From Nocardiopsis flavescens (GTDB lineage: Bacteria > Actinomycetota > Actinomycetes > Streptosporangiales > Streptosporangiaceae), in contig NZ_FQZK01000013.1 in assembly GCF_900141985.1 (NCBI RefSeq), positions 62,001-126,000 on the forward strand: a DNA stretch of 64,000 bases, written 5' to 3'. The number at the start of each line of letters is the position of its first letter. The first letter of the stretch is position 1. The notes below the pieces were generated by a model. The model ran no database searches. It saw only the letters and a list, made by a program, of their open reading frames with translations, and had not been told where the DNA came from. This document shows positions 1 to 8,094 of the stretch, one piece after another. The translations under genes and the position numbers were made by a program.

Positions 1-162
1 GTCCGGGTCACCGGCAAGCGGGTGGAGGCCGCCCGGGCCGCCGCCGCCGACATCGCCGCCGCCGGCCGGGCCGCGGGGATCGACTTCCAGGCCGCGGACG
101 ACGCCGAGCTCACCGTCGAGGTCGTCCTCCCGGAGACCGCCGGGGAGGCCGGCGACCGGTAG
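1..162 (+). CDS. C-terminal tail of an unrecognised protein (5' end outside window)
   Basis: The window opens in frame in the last 53 codons of a gene ending in TAG at 160-162. The tail is Ala-rich, likely helical (residues such as [19 protein letters not shown]), then an acidic end. I do not recognise the family. In related genomes the gene upstream of dut is often DUF3093 or DUF4193, but this tail does not look like either. A perfect 18-bp stem-loop directly downstream marks the transcript end, so this gene is probably not cotranscribed with dut. Confidence 0.6.
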   Translation, partial: VRVTGKRVEAARAAAADIAAAGRAAGIDFQAADDAELTVEVVLPETAGEAGDR

Positions 163-170
163 CCGGGTGC

Positions 171-210
171 ACGCCGCGGCCGGGTCGGAGCACCGACCCG
201 GCCGCGGCGT
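171..210 (+). terminator. Perfect 18-bp stem-loop terminator
   Basis: An inverted repeat with 18-bp arms (171-188 and 193-210) and a 4-base loop follows the upstream stop codon by 8 bases. There is no T-run, as is usual for GC-rich actinobacteria. It separates the partial gene from dut. Confidence 0.75.
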
Positions 211-360
211 GTCCGGGACCGCCGGGGCGGCCTGCTGCCCCCGCGCCGTGCGGGGCCCGCGGGCGTCCGGGCCGCAGGCCGGGGGCCCGCGGGGAGCCGG
301 GCTCCGCGGCCCGGCGGCGCCGGGGGCCGGTCGGAAGCCGAGTCAGCGTGCCGGGGGCGA

Positions 361-366
361 TAGGCT
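361..366 (+). promoter_or_regulatory. -10 element for leaderless dut
   Basis: TAGGCT lies 8 bases before the GTG at 375. The spacing puts the transcription start at or next to the start codon, and no Shine-Dalgarno sequence is present, so translation is probably leaderless. No good -35 hexamer is visible. Confidence 0.5.
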
Positions 367-374
367 CGGCGAAT

Positions 375-851
375 GTGAGTAGCGCATCCCCGGAAGGCGG
401 CCGGATCCCGATCACGGTCCACCGCCTGGACCCCGGTCTCCCCCTGCCCGAGTACGCGCATCCCGGAGACGCGGGAGCGGACCTGTACACCGCCGTCGAC
501 GTCGTCCTCGCACCCGGAGAGCGGTCGACCGTTCCCACCGGGCTGTCGATCGCCCTGCCGGACGGGTACGCGGCCTTCGTGCACCCCCGGTCGGGGCTCG
601 CGGCGCGCTGCGGGCTGACGGTCGTCAACGCCCCGGGCACGGTGGACGCCGGGTACCGGGGCGAGATCAAGGTGACGCTGCTCAACACCGACTCCGCGGA
701 CCCCGTGAAGCTCAGCCGGGGCGACCGGATCGCGCAACTGGTGATCCAGCGCGTGGAGCGGGCGGTGTTCGTCGAGGCGGACACCCTGCCCGGGTCGGTG
801 CGCGGAGCGGGCGGTTTCGGTTCGACCGGGGGCCACGCCGCGCAGCGGTGA
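375..851 (+). CDS. dut: dUTP diphosphatase (dUTPase)
   Basis: Hydrolyses dUTP to dUMP and PPi in the cytosol, keeping uracil out of DNA and feeding dTMP synthesis. The 158-residue protein has the five motifs of the trimeric all-beta dUTPase family in order: PGDAGADLY (1), PRSGLA (2), [13 protein letters not shown] with the catalytic Asp and Tyr (3), RGDRIAQLV (4) and [10 protein letters not shown] (5, the C-terminal arm that closes over the base). I place the start at GTG 375 because of the -10 hexamer just before it; an in-frame ATG at 348 would add nine residues but would lie upstream of that promoter. The DUF3710 gene follows 56 bases downstream, the usual actinobacterial order. Confidence 0.95.
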   Translation: MSSASPEGGRIPITVHRLDPGLPLPEYAHPGDAGADLYTAVDVVLAPGERSTVPTGLSIALPDGYAAFVHPRSGLAARCGLTVVNAPGTVDAGYRGEIKVTLLNTDSADPVKLSRGDRIAQLVIQRVERAVFVEADTLPGSVRGAGGFGSTGGHAAQR

Positions 852-907
852 CCACGTCCCCGACCCGGTGCGATCCCGGGACCAACGGAGAGCGAAGAGG
901 TGAGGGC

Positions 908-1765
908 GTGTTTGGACGCCGCCGCAAGAAGCGTAAAGAAGACGGGGCCGGCAGAGCCGAGGCTCCCCGGGAGGGCGCGGCCGGTGCCGTCTCCTTCGGC
1001 AACGAGGTGCACCCCGGGGCCGACGCGGGCCCCGGTGCCGACCTCGACAAGGAGGCCGACCGGTACCGGACCGGCGGCCCCTGGGACGCCGCCGAGGACG
1101 CACCCGAGATGAAGCGCATGGACCTGGGCGGCATCCGGGTCCCCCAGGAGCAGGGCACCGAGATCCAGGTCAACGTGGCCCAGGACGCCCAGGGCAAGCA
1201 GAAGGCCCTCGGCGTGACCCTGGTCCGGGGCAAGAGCGCCGTCCAGGTGCAGCCCTTCGCCGCGCCCAAGACCTCGGGCCTGTGGGACGAGATGCGCCAG
1301 GAGCTGCGCGAGCAGGTCGAGAAGCAGGGCGGCAAGGTCGAGGACCACGACGGGACCTTCGGGCCCGAGCTCAAGGCCCTGGTACCGGTGCCCGGACGGA
1401 CCACCGAGGACGGCCGCCAGCTCGCCCAGCGGGTCCGGTTCATCGGCGTGGACGGCCCCCGGTGGGTGCTGCGCGGGGTCATCCGCGGCGAGGGCGCCTC
1501 GAAGCCGGAGGTGATGGCCGAGGTGGAGAAGCTGTTCGCCGACGTCGTCGTGGTCCGCGGCGACCAGCCCGTCCCGCCCGGGGAGCTGCTGCCGATCGTC
1601 GTGCCCAAGCAGGTCCAGGAGCAGCTGGCCAAGGCCGCCCAGGCCCGCGCCGCCCAGGCCCGGATGGCCGCCCAGCAGGGCGTGCCCGGGGCCTCGCCCA
1701 ACGGTGCCCCGCCCCGCCCCCCCGGCACCTCGCCCAACGGCTCCCCGGGCTCCCCGGAGTCCTGA
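908..1765 (+). CDS. DUF3710 domain protein
   Basis: Conserved actinobacterial protein of unknown function (285 residues), regularly found next to dut. It starts FGRRRKKRK, a basic N-terminus typical of the family; the conserved core includes MKRMDLGGIRVP and the central block VPGRTTEDGRQLAQRVRFIGVDGPRW. The tail after about residue 245 is Ala/Gly/Pro-rich and probably disordered. I chose GTG 908 because a GAGGTGAG ribosome-binding site ends about five bases before it and the product then matches the family start; the reading frame is open back to a GTG at 848, which would overlap the dut stop. Probably cotranscribed with dut, with the stem-loop at 1798-1832 ending the unit. Confidence 0.85.
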   Translation: MFGRRRKKRKEDGAGRAEAPREGAAGAVSFGNEVHPGADAGPGADLDKEADRYRTGGPWDAAEDAPEMKRMDLGGIRVPQEQGTEIQVNVAQDAQGKQKALGVTLVRGKSAVQVQPFAAPKTSGLWDEMRQELREQVEKQGGKVEDHDGTFGPELKALVPVPGRTTEDGRQLAQRVRFIGVDGPRWVLRGVIRGEGASKPEVMAEVEKLFADVVVVRGDQPVPPGELLPIVVPKQVQEQLAKAAQARAAQARMAAQQGVPGASPNGAPPRPPGTSPNGSPGSPES

Positions 1766-1797
1766 GCCCCGTCGTGCGGGCGCCCTCCCGCGCCGTG

Positions 1798-1832
1798 GGG
1801 GCGGACCGGCGCCGACGGGGCCGGTCCGCCCC
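1798..1832 (+). terminator. 13-bp stem-loop terminator after DUF3710 gene
   Basis: Perfect inverted repeat, arms 1798-1810 and 1820-1832, loop of nine bases, 32 bases after the stop codon. No T-run. Confidence 0.6.
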
Positions 1833-2180
1833 GGCGGCGCCGGGGCGCCGGGAGGGACCGCGGCCGCGGTGCGCCCGCTGCGGGCGGTGGCGGGCGGGGG
1901 TGCCCCCGCCCGGCCGCCGTGGCCCCGCCGACCCGGTTCCCGCCCCCGGGGCACGGGGAGGGCCGCCCGCCGGAGCGGTGCTTTCCTTCGCGTGGTCGGT
2001 GTGCCCTCGACCGGTCCGCCGCCGGGTGCGCCGGGAGGGCCGTCCACCGGAGGGCCGCGGGTCGGCGGGGTTTCGCGGGCCGCGTCCCGGGACGCCCGCG
2101 ACCGCTCCTGCACCGGTCCCGCCCGGAGCCGTGTTCCCCGGTGTCCGCGCGCGGGAACACCGGGTTCCGCCGTCCTTCCC
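1833..2180. other. Non-coding gap before the PIG-L gene
   Basis: About 350 bases of extremely GC-rich sequence. Open frames cross it on both strands, but their translations are low-complexity Arg/Pro/Gly and look like composition artefacts. I see nothing here except the promoter at its right end. Confidence 0.5.
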
Positions 2181-2186
2181 TAGGGT
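2181..2186 (+). promoter_or_regulatory. -10 element for leaderless PIG-L gene
   Basis: TAGGGT, then seven bases, then ATG 2194. No Shine-Dalgarno sequence. The spacing fits a leaderless transcript. Confidence 0.5.
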
Positions 2187-2193
2187 GGGTCCC

Positions 2194-2925
2194 ATGACGA
2201 ACGACAGCGCACCCGCGCCCCTGCCGGAGGACTGGACCCGGGCCCTGGCCGTGGTCGCCCATCCCGACGACCTGGAGTTCGGCGCCTCCTCGGCGATCGC
2301 ACGCTGGACCGGCCAGGGCAAGGAGGTGACCGAGCTGCTCGTCACCCGGGGCGAGGCCGGTATCGACTCCCTCGGACCCGGGGAGTGCGCCCCGCTGCGC
2401 ATGGCCGAGCAGCGGGCCTCCGCGGCGGCGGTGGGCGCCGCGGGGGTGGAGTTCCTCGACTTCCCCGACGGCACGCTGGAGTACGGTCTGCCGCTGCGCC
2501 GCGCCCTGGCCGAGGCGATCCGCAGGCACCGCCCCGAGGTGGTCGTCTCCATCAACTTCCGCGAGCACTTCGCCGGGGGGAGCGGGTTCAACCACGCCGA
2601 CCACCGGGCGCTGGGCCCCGCGCTGCTGGACGCGGTCCGCGACGCGGCCAACCGGTGGGTCTTCACCGAGCAGCTCGCCGAGGGACGGGAGCCCTGGTCC
2701 GGGGTGCGCTTCGTCGCGTTCGGCGCCTCGCCGCTGGCCGGCCACTACGTGGAGCTGAGCGGGGACGACCTGGCGGCGGGGGTGGCGTCCCTGGAAGCCC
2801 ACGAGGTCTACCTCGCCGGCCTGGACGGGTTCGACCAGAAGTCGTTCCTGCCGCGGGCCGCCGCCGCGGCGGGGGAGTGGGCGGGCGTCCCGCTGGCCAC
2901 CGGGTTCGAGGTGTTCCAGGTCTGA
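2194..2925 (+). CDS. PIG-L / LmbE family deacetylase
   Basis: Zinc-dependent deacetylase of the PIG-L superfamily (243 residues), acting on N-acetylglucosaminyl or related amide substrates in the cytosol. Signature residues: AHPDDLEFG near residue 22 (zinc-binding His and Asp, catalytic Asp) and NHADHR near residue 130 (third zinc ligand region). Actinobacteria use members of this family in mycothiol synthesis (MshB) and conjugate detoxification (Mca), but MshB/Mca are near 290-300 residues with other conserved blocks, so this shorter form is best left without a specific substrate. The frame is open far upstream, but the family start and the -10 element support ATG 2194. A hairpin separates it from the convergent serpin gene. 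Confidence 0.85.
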   Translation: MTNDSAPAPLPEDWTRALAVVAHPDDLEFGASSAIARWTGQGKEVTELLVTRGEAGIDSLGPGECAPLRMAEQRASAAAVGAAGVEFLDFPDGTLEYGLPLRRALAEAIRRHRPEVVVSINFREHFAGGSGFNHADHRALGPALLDAVRDAANRWVFTEQLAEGREPWSGVRFVAFGASPLAGHYVELSGDDLAAGVASLEAHEVYLAGLDGFDQKSFLPRAAAAAGEWAGVPLATGFEVFQV

Positions 2926-2929
2926 CGGG

Positions 2930-2960
2930 GGCGGCCCGCGCCGCACGGGCGCGGGCCGCC
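2930..2960. terminator. Bidirectional stem-loop between PIG-L gene and serpin
   Basis: Perfect 12-bp arms (2930-2941 and 2949-2960) with a seven-base loop, lying between two convergent stop codons. It can serve both strands. Confidence 0.65.
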
Positions 2961-2965
2961 GGCGC

Positions 2966-4120
2966 TCACCGCGCGCTCCCGGCGGGCCCGGGGTCCTGCG
3001 GGTCGGTGACCCGGCCCAGGAACAGGGCCGCCGGGCCGCGGCGCAGGACGAACGCGAACGGCCGGTCCACGTGGAACTCCCGGGGCCGCTGCGGTACCGC
3101 CCCCGCCAGCAGCATCATCACGGCGGTCGCCGCCGCCCCCTCCGCACCGACCTCGTCGACGCTCAGCACCGCCCGGTGGATGATCGCGTCCACCCGCAGC
3201 GGCACGCCGGTGATCCCCGTCAATCCGTCGGTGGGGCCGCCCGCGGCGGCGGCGAACTCCGGCAGCAGCGGCAGCAGCTCGAACCCGCTCTCCACGCGAA
3301 AGCGTGGCAGTGCGACGTCCACCAGCTCCGTGCGCAGCGAGCCCAGCAGCGCCCGGTACCGCTCCTCGGTCGGCACCGGCGGCTCGGTCCCGCCCCCCGC
3401 GGACATGATGACGTCCAGGTGCAGGCCGTGGTGCCCGGCCAGGGTGAGCATGCGCAGCCCGTCCGCCTCGGCCACCGGGACCCGCCCGGTCCGGCGCATG
3501 GTGGGCACCGCGCGGTCGCCGCCGGGGGCGTGGAACACCCGGTCCCGGGTGAGCGCCGGGTCGAACGGCGAGGTCCACGCCAGCCGCACCCACAGGGCGT
3601 TGAGCAGGATCGACTCCGTGTCGGAGGTGACGGTGCCGGGTGAGAGCAGGTCGGGGATCATCCCCCGGGTGACCTCCGAGACGGAGGCGTTGACCTCCCG
3701 GCGCACCTTCTCCGGGTCGGCGGCGAAGTCAGCCGGGCGCACGGCGGAGGACGGGCGCCCGGCCAGCGCCTCGGCGAACCCGGGCAGGACCCCGCGGTCG
3801 GCGCGCACGTACAGGTCGTTGACCGACGCCAGCTCCAGCGGCGGGGCGTCCGCGCCGCCGGGCGGGCCGCCCCCGTCCGCGTCCGCGTCGGGCGCCACCG
3901 CCGCGTCCAGCGCGGACGTGTGCGGTTCCAGGGAGCCGCCGGTCGCCGCCAGCAGGCGGGTCAGCGCCGAGAGAACCTCTCCCGAGGCGCCGGGGGCGAG
4001 CAGGGACAGCGCCGTCGCCGCCGAGTGCGGCGACCACACGTGCGAGGTCTCCGGCTCGGCCAGGGACCCCTCCAGGGACAGGGCGAAGCGGGCGTGGTCG
4101 GGGTCGAGTGCCGGTGCCAT
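2966..4120 (-). CDS. Serpin-family protease inhibitor (downstream copy)
   Basis: Serine protease inhibitor of the serpin fold, 384 residues, the normal size of a single serpin domain. Conserved elements: N-terminal SHVWSPHSAATALSLLAPGA, a central block with NALWV, and the C-terminal reactive-loop hinge EVGAEGAAATAV followed by the FHVDRPFAFVLR strand and FLGRVTDP. The small-residue hinge (Ala at the P12-P9 region) is what inhibitory serpins need for loop insertion, so it is probably an active inhibitor. The scissile P1 residue cannot be fixed because the loop is longer than in the archetype; it falls in an Ala/Gly stretch. No signal peptide, so probably cytosolic unless exported non-classically. 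Start ATG 4120 has a GGAAGG site upstream. It lies 42 bases after the second serpin gene, in one operon; the two are diverged duplicates. Confidence 0.9.
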   Translation of the reverse strand: MAPALDPDHARFALSLEGSLAEPETSHVWSPHSAATALSLLAPGASGEVLSALTRLLAATGGSLEPHTSALDAAVAPDADADGGGPPGGADAPPLELASVNDLYVRADRGVLPGFAEALAGRPSSAVRPADFAADPEKVRREVNASVSEVTRGMIPDLLSPGTVTSDTESILLNALWVRLAWTSPFDPALTRDRVFHAPGGDRAVPTMRRTGRVPVAEADGLRMLTLAGHHGLHLDVIMSAGGGTEPPVPTEERYRALLGSLRTELVDVALPRFRVESGFELLPLLPEFAAAAGGPTDGLTGITGVPLRVDAIIHRAVLSVDEVGAEGAAATAVMMLLAGAVPQRPREFHVDRPFAFVLRRGPAALFLGRVTDPQDPGPAGSAR

Positions 4121-4162
4121 GGCGGGCCTTCCGTAGGGAGGGGCGGGACGCGGGGGACGGTG

Positions 4163-5263
4163 TCAGGCGGCGGGGCCGGGGTCGACCGGGTCGGTCACCC
4201 GCCCCATGAAGAGGATCGAGGCGCCGCGGCGCAGGGCGAAGACGAAGGGCCGGTCCACGGTGAACTCCACCGCCCGGGAGGGCAGGCCCGCGCGCAGCAT
4301 CAGCACGCCGGTGGCGGCGGCCCCCTCGGCGCCCTTCTCGTCCACGCGCAGCACCGCCTGGTGCAGGATCTCGCTCACCGCCAGCGGCTGCGGGCTGATG
4401 GCGTCGAACCGGGCCCCGGCGGTGACCATGTCCTTCAGGCCCAGCCGGGACAGCGGCCCCAGCAGGGACACGCTGGTGCGCACCGCGAACCGGGGCAGGG
4501 CCAGCCTCGTCATCGTCGCGGACCGCGCCCGGTACAGCGCGCCGACCAGTTCCGGGGACAGCGGCGGCGGGGTGGGGGCGGCGGTGTCCGGGAGCAGGAC
4601 GTCCAGGTACAGGCCCTGCCCCCCGGCGAGGGTCACCAGGCCCCACCCGTGCGCGCGGGCCAGCGGCAGCCGCGCGGTGCGGTGCATGGTGGGCACCGGC
4701 CTGGGGCCGCCCGGCGCCCGGAACGGCAGCGGGCGGGTCTGGGAGGGCTTGAAGGGCTCCTGCCAGGCCATCCGGACCCACAGGGCGTTGACCAGCAGCA
4801 GGCGGACGTCGGGCGGCGGCAGCCCCGGGGGCAGCAGCTGGCCGATGAGCCCGCGGGTGGTCTCGGCGACCCGGCCGTTGATGTACCCGCGCACCCCCTC
4901 GGCGTCGCCGCGGAAGTCGACGTTGGCGATCTCCGAGCCGCCCCGGGAGCGCACGTGCTCCACGAACGTCCGGCGCAGCGGCAGGTCCGAGGGCACGTAC
5001 AGGCCGTTGAGCACGGCCAGGTCCAGTCCGGGCTCGGGGGCGGCCGACAGGTCCAGGTCGAGTAACTGGCCGGCGAAGTCGCGGCCGATCAGGGAGACGA
5101 TCTGGGCCAGCGTCCGGTGGGACGCCCCCGAGGCCAGCAGGGCCAGGACGGTGCCGACGGAGTGGGGGGACCACACGTGGGAGACCCCGGGGTGGATCAG
5201 CTCGCGGTCCAGCGCCGTGGTGAACTCCAGGTGGTCCCTCCGGGGGAGGGGGATGGTCGACAT
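4163..5263 (-). CDS. Serpin-family protease inhibitor (upstream copy)
   Basis: Second serpin, 366 residues, first gene of a two-serpin operon. It shares the same landmarks as its neighbour: SHVWSPHSVGTVLALLASGA near the start, NALWVRMAWQEPF centrally, hinge EKGAEGAAATGV and the FTVDRPFVFALRRG strand at the end. The loop after the hinge reads LMLRAGLP, with an Arg near the expected P2-P1 position, unlike the Ala/Gly-rich loop of the other copy, so the two probably target different proteases. The reading frame continues upstream, but ATG 5263 has a GAGGAG site five to six bases before it and gives the standard serpin start. No signal peptide or membrane helix. Confidence 0.9.
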   Translation of the reverse strand: MSTIPLPRRDHLEFTTALDRELIHPGVSHVWSPHSVGTVLALLASGASHRTLAQIVSLIGRDFAGQLLDLDLSAAPEPGLDLAVLNGLYVPSDLPLRRTFVEHVRSRGGSEIANVDFRGDAEGVRGYINGRVAETTRGLIGQLLPPGLPPPDVRLLLVNALWVRMAWQEPFKPSQTRPLPFRAPGGPRPVPTMHRTARLPLARAHGWGLVTLAGGQGLYLDVLLPDTAAPTPPPLSPELVGALYRARSATMTRLALPRFAVRTSVSLLGPLSRLGLKDMVTAGARFDAISPQPLAVSEILHQAVLRVDEKGAEGAAATGVLMLRAGLPSRAVEFTVDRPFVFALRRGASILFMGRVTDPVDPGPAA

Positions 5264-5553
5264 CGGGCTCCTCGGATCGGTGGTTCTCCGGGGCCAGAGT
5301 ACGGAGTGGCGACGACGCGGGCCAGGGTCGCCCCGCCGGTCCCGGGGGTCCGCGGCACGCGATTCCCGCGGGGCGGGGCGTCGCGGTCCCGGACGCGCGG
5401 CGGGCGCCGCCCGGGTCCGCGGTGCCCCGGTGCCGCCGGTGAGAAGTCGGTGAGATCCCGCACGGACCATCCGCCGCGCACCCGGGCGAACCGCCCGATA
5501 GCGTCCCGGCCGCGGCCGGGAGGGCGGACCCCGGTCGCGTAGGGTGGGGCATC
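5264..5553. other. Divergent intergenic region, serpin operon / DUF3159
   Basis: About 290 bases between the serpin operon and the promoter of the DUF3159 gene. It must hold the serpin promoter on the minus strand, but I cannot pick out a convincing -35/-10 pair. No supported ORF. Confidence 0.4.
5540..5545 (+). promoter_or_regulatory. -10 element upstream of the DUF3159 gene
   Basis: TAGGGT followed eight bases later by an ATG at 5554. This ATG opens a short upstream ORF, not the main gene, so the transcript would begin almost on the upstream start codon. Confidence 0.45.
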
Positions 5554-5622
5554 ATGACCGTGCGCCCCCCGCCCGGGGGGCGGCACCGACGAACGCGGAG
5601 CGGACCGGGAGCAGATGACTGA
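5554..5622 (+). CDS. Possible 22-codon upstream ORF overlapping the DUF3159 start
   Basis: ATG 5554 lies one promoter spacing after a TAGGGT hexamer and opens 22 codons (MTVRPPPGGRHRRTRS... ) ending at TGA 5620-5622, eight bases inside the start of the DUF3159 gene. The first codons contain an 8-bp hairpin (5563-5570 with 5575-5582). It could couple translation into the main gene or simply be a consequence of where transcription starts. Not recognised as a known leader peptide. Confidence 0.3.
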   Translation: MTVRPPPGGRHRRTRSGPGADD

Positions 5623-6349
5623 GCAGCAGCGCGCCGAGGAGGGGCCCGGCCCGGAGCCCGGGGAGACCGGGCGCCCGGAGGTGACCGAGGAGACCGTCGA
5701 GGCGCTCGTCCGCTCCCAGCTCGCCAAGGCCCTGGGCGGGAAGCGGGGCATGGTCGAGGCGGCCGTCCCCACGCTGACCTTCACCGTCTCCTACATCATC
5801 GCCTCCGACCTGCGCCTGTCCATCGTCCTGGGCGTGGTCGCAGCCGTGCTGCTGGGCGTGCTCCGGCTGGTCCAGCGCTCCTCGGTGCAGTACGTCGTCA
5901 CCAGCCTCTTCGGCATCGGCATCGCCGCGGTCTTCGCGATGCGCAGCGGCAACGCCGCCGACGCCTTCCTGCCCGGCATCATCTACAACGCCGTCTACGC
6001 GGTGGTGCTCGGCCTCTCGGTACTGGTGCGCTGGCCCGCGATCGGCCTGATGATCGGCCCGTTCATCGGGCACCGGGAGGACTTCACCTCCTGGCGGGAG
6101 AACCCCGCCGTGGTCTCGCTGGCCTCCAAGCTCACCTGGCTGCTGGTGCTGCCCTGCGTCATCCGCGTGGCCGTGCAGTACCCCCTGTGGGCCGCCGCCA
6201 CCTACGGAGAGGCCGACACCTTCGCCGCGCTGGGCCTGTCCAAGGTCGCCATGGGCTGGCCGCTCCAGGTCGCCGCGTTCGCCGCGATGGTGTGGGTGCT
6301 GGCCCGCGGCCGCACCCCGCTCGCGGAGCGGCCGGCCGACCGGGACTGA
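5615..6349 (+). CDS. DUF3159 integral membrane protein
   Basis: Conserved actinobacterial membrane protein of unknown function (244 residues). An acidic N-terminus of about 50 residues is followed by about six hydrophobic helices, e.g. VEAAVPTLTFTVSYIIAS, LRLSIVLGVVAAVLLGVL, YVVTSLFGIGIAAVFAM and VLGLSVLVRWPAIGLMIGPF. The strongly conserved motif FTSWRENP lies between helices. The gene usually sits near dut and the TrkA-type ceoBC genes, as it does here. A GGGAG site precedes ATG 5615; a short upstream ORF overlaps the start. Convergent with ceoC, with a hairpin between. Confidence 0.85.
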   Translation: MTEQQRAEEGPGPEPGETGRPEVTEETVEALVRSQLAKALGGKRGMVEAAVPTLTFTVSYIIASDLRLSIVLGVVAAVLLGVLRLVQRSSVQYVVTSLFGIGIAAVFAMRSGNAADAFLPGIIYNAVYAVVLGLSVLVRWPAIGLMIGPFIGHREDFTSWRENPAVVSLASKLTWLLVLPCVIRVAVQYPLWAAATYGEADTFAALGLSKVAMGWPLQVAAFAAMVWVLARGRTPLAERPADRD

Positions 6350-6369
6350 GCCCGGTCCCCGGATCCGAC

Positions 6370-6397
6370 GGGGGCGCGCCCGTCCGGGCGCGCCCCC
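6370..6397. terminator. Bidirectional stem-loop between DUF3159 gene and ceoC
   Basis: Perfect 11-bp arms (6370-6380 and 6387-6397), six-base loop, between two convergent stop codons. Confidence 0.65.
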
Positions 6398-6400
6398 CGC

Positions 6401-7087
6401 TCATGCCCCGGACCCCTCGCCGACCGGTCCCAGGACCTCCTCCAGCGGGCCCAGCGACTCCGGCTCCGCCAGGAACACCACGGTGTCGCCCACCGACAGC
6501 AGCCGGTCCGGCTCGGGCGGGCGCACCCCGCCCGGGCCCACCACCGCCACCAGGGCGGCCCCCTCCGGGAGCGCGGCGGACAGCTCGCTCTCGGGCCGCC
6601 CCGCGAACGCGCTGCCCGCGTGCAGGACCGACTCGGCGATCTCCGCGCCCGGCAGCGGCGGCAGGGCGTCCTCGTCGGGGGCCTCCTCCTCCGGGCCGTC
6701 CTCCACCAGGTCCGCGATCAGCCGCGGCGGGGAGACCGCCAGGTCCACCCCCCACGAGTCGTTGAACAGCCACTCGTTGGCGGGGTCGTTGATCCGGGCG
6801 ATCACCCGGCCCACGGAGAACTCCGTCTTGGCCAGCAGGGACACGACCAGGTTCACCTTGTCGTCGCTGCTGGCCGCGACCACGACGTCGAAGTCGCCCA
6901 GCCGGGCGTCCTCCAGGGTGGACAGCTCGCAGGCGTCGGCCAGCAGCCACTCCACCTCCGGCAGGTCGTCCACCCCGATCGCCCGGGTGTCCCGGTCGAT
7001 GAGCAGGACGTCGTGCCCGTTCCCGGCCAGCTCCGTGGCTATGGAGCGGCCCACGCTCCCGGCACCCGCGATGGCGACGCGCACCAC
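6401..7087 (-). CDS. ceoC: TrkA-type K+ channel/transport regulatory protein (second of pair)
   Basis: Cytosolic regulator of potassium uptake with an N-terminal Rossmann RCK domain (start VRVAIAGAGSVGRSIATEL, a GxGxxG dinucleotide-binding loop, then LLIDRD with the acidic residue that binds ribose) and a C-terminal RCK-C half (about residues 140-225). Length 228. It starts on a GTG that overlaps the last base of the ceoB stop codon (TAGTG); a second in-frame GTG is the next codon. The two proteins probably act as a pair, as in other actinobacteria. A K+ permease is not encoded next to them here. Confidence 0.88.
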   Translation of the reverse strand: MVRVAIAGAGSVGRSIATELAGNGHDVLLIDRDTRAIGVDDLPEVEWLLADACELSTLEDARLGDFDVVVAASSDDKVNLVVSLLAKTEFSVGRVIARINDPANEWLFNDSWGVDLAVSPPRLIADLVEDGPEEEAPDEDALPPLPGAEIAESVLHAGSAFAGRPESELSAALPEGAALVAVVGPGGVRPPEPDRLLSVGDTVVFLAEPESLGPLEEVLGPVGEGSGA

Positions 7088-7758
7088 TACACCCCCCCGT
7101 CCCCGTGCAGGCGACCGGACAGGCCGTCCAGGTCGCGGCTGTCGGCCACCGCGTGCAGCACGTCGCCCTCCTCCAGGACCACGTCCGCGCGGGCCAGGAC
7201 GATCCGCCCGCCGCGGGTCAGGTACACCACCCGCAGGGGCGCGCCCTCCTCCACCCCGGCGACGGTCCGCCCCGACCACCCCGCGGGCAGCGGCAGCTCC
7301 GTCATCGCCAGCGTCCCCGAGGCGTCCTGCCACTCGGGGCCCGCGGTCGGGCGGTCGTCCCCCGGCACCAGCCGGCGCAGGATCGCGTCCGCGGTCCACC
7401 GCACCGTCGCCACCGTCGGGATGCCCAGCCGCTGGTACACCTCCGCGCGGCGCGGGTCGTAGATCCGCGCCACCACGTGCTCGACCCCGAACGTCTCCCG
7501 CGCCACCCGGGCCGCGATGATGTTGGAGTTGTCCCCGTTGCTCACCGCGGCGAACGCCCGCGCCCGGTCGATCCCGGCGGCCAGCAGCACCTCCCGGTCG
7601 TGGCCGATCCCGCGGACCGCGTGTTTGGCGGTGTCCCCCCGCAGCCTCCGGAACGCCTCGGGGTCCTGGTCGATCACCGCCACCGTGTGTCCCAGGTCCA
7701 CCAGTGTGTGCGCCAGCGTGGACCCCACGCGGCCGCACCCCATGATCACGATGTGCAC
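7087..7758 (-). CDS. ceoB: TrkA-type K+ channel/transport regulatory protein (first of pair)
   Basis: First of two tandem RCK proteins, 223 residues. Start MHIVIMGCGRVGSTLA is the canonical TrkA-N loop, with VIDQD as the ribose-binding acidic motif; the C-terminal part from about residue 135 (ELPLPAGWSGRTVAGVEEG) is the RCK-C ligand domain. Start codon GTG 7758. Translationally coupled to ceoC. Family knowledge: such pairs gate a Ktr/Trk-type permease in response to NAD(H) or cyclic-di-AMP; which ligand applies here cannot be read from sequence. Confidence 0.88.
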   Translation of the reverse strand: MHIVIMGCGRVGSTLAHTLVDLGHTVAVIDQDPEAFRRLRGDTAKHAVRGIGHDREVLLAAGIDRARAFAAVSNGDNSNIIAARVARETFGVEHVVARIYDPRRAEVYQRLGIPTVATVRWTADAILRRLVPGDDRPTAGPEWQDASGTLAMTELPLPAGWSGRTVAGVEEGAPLRVVYLTRGGRIVLARADVVLEEGDVLHAVADSRDLDGLSGRLHGDGGV

Positions 7759-8094
7759 CTCGCCCGCACTCCCGTCGAAACAGCGCCTCCCGGGCGCGGG
7801 GCGTCACCCCGTGCCCTCTCAGTGACACCTTGGCACATCGCCCCCCGCTCCCGTGCGCGCGGGCCGACACCGGCAGGGCGGCCCGGGGCCGCACTCGCCG
7901 AGTGTGACCGGACCCGGGTCCGAAGGACGGTAGATTGGGACGGTCGGTGACCGTGCGTGCAGGTCACCCGCGGGACGTGCGCCGACGCGCACCCCGGGGC
8001 GCCCCGCAGCGCCCAGCCGAGGACCCCTCCCGCGACGGGCGACGCCCCGTGGACGCCGCCGCACCACATCCGCGATCCCCGGAGGAACTCCGCC
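7759..8094. other. Divergent intergenic region, ceoB / RNA methyltransferase
   Basis: About 340 bases between divergent starts. A TAGATT hexamer at 7931-7936 is a possible -10 for the plus-strand gene, without a good -35, giving a leader of about 150 bases that ends in a strong GGAGGA site at 8081-8086. The frame of the methyltransferase stays open back to 7957, but the family start is at 8095. Confidence 0.4.

Noticed and set aside
110..2946. Long minus-strand open frames across dut, DUF3710 and PIG-L genes
   Set aside because: Translations are Arg/Pro/Gly-rich and antisense to conserved genes.
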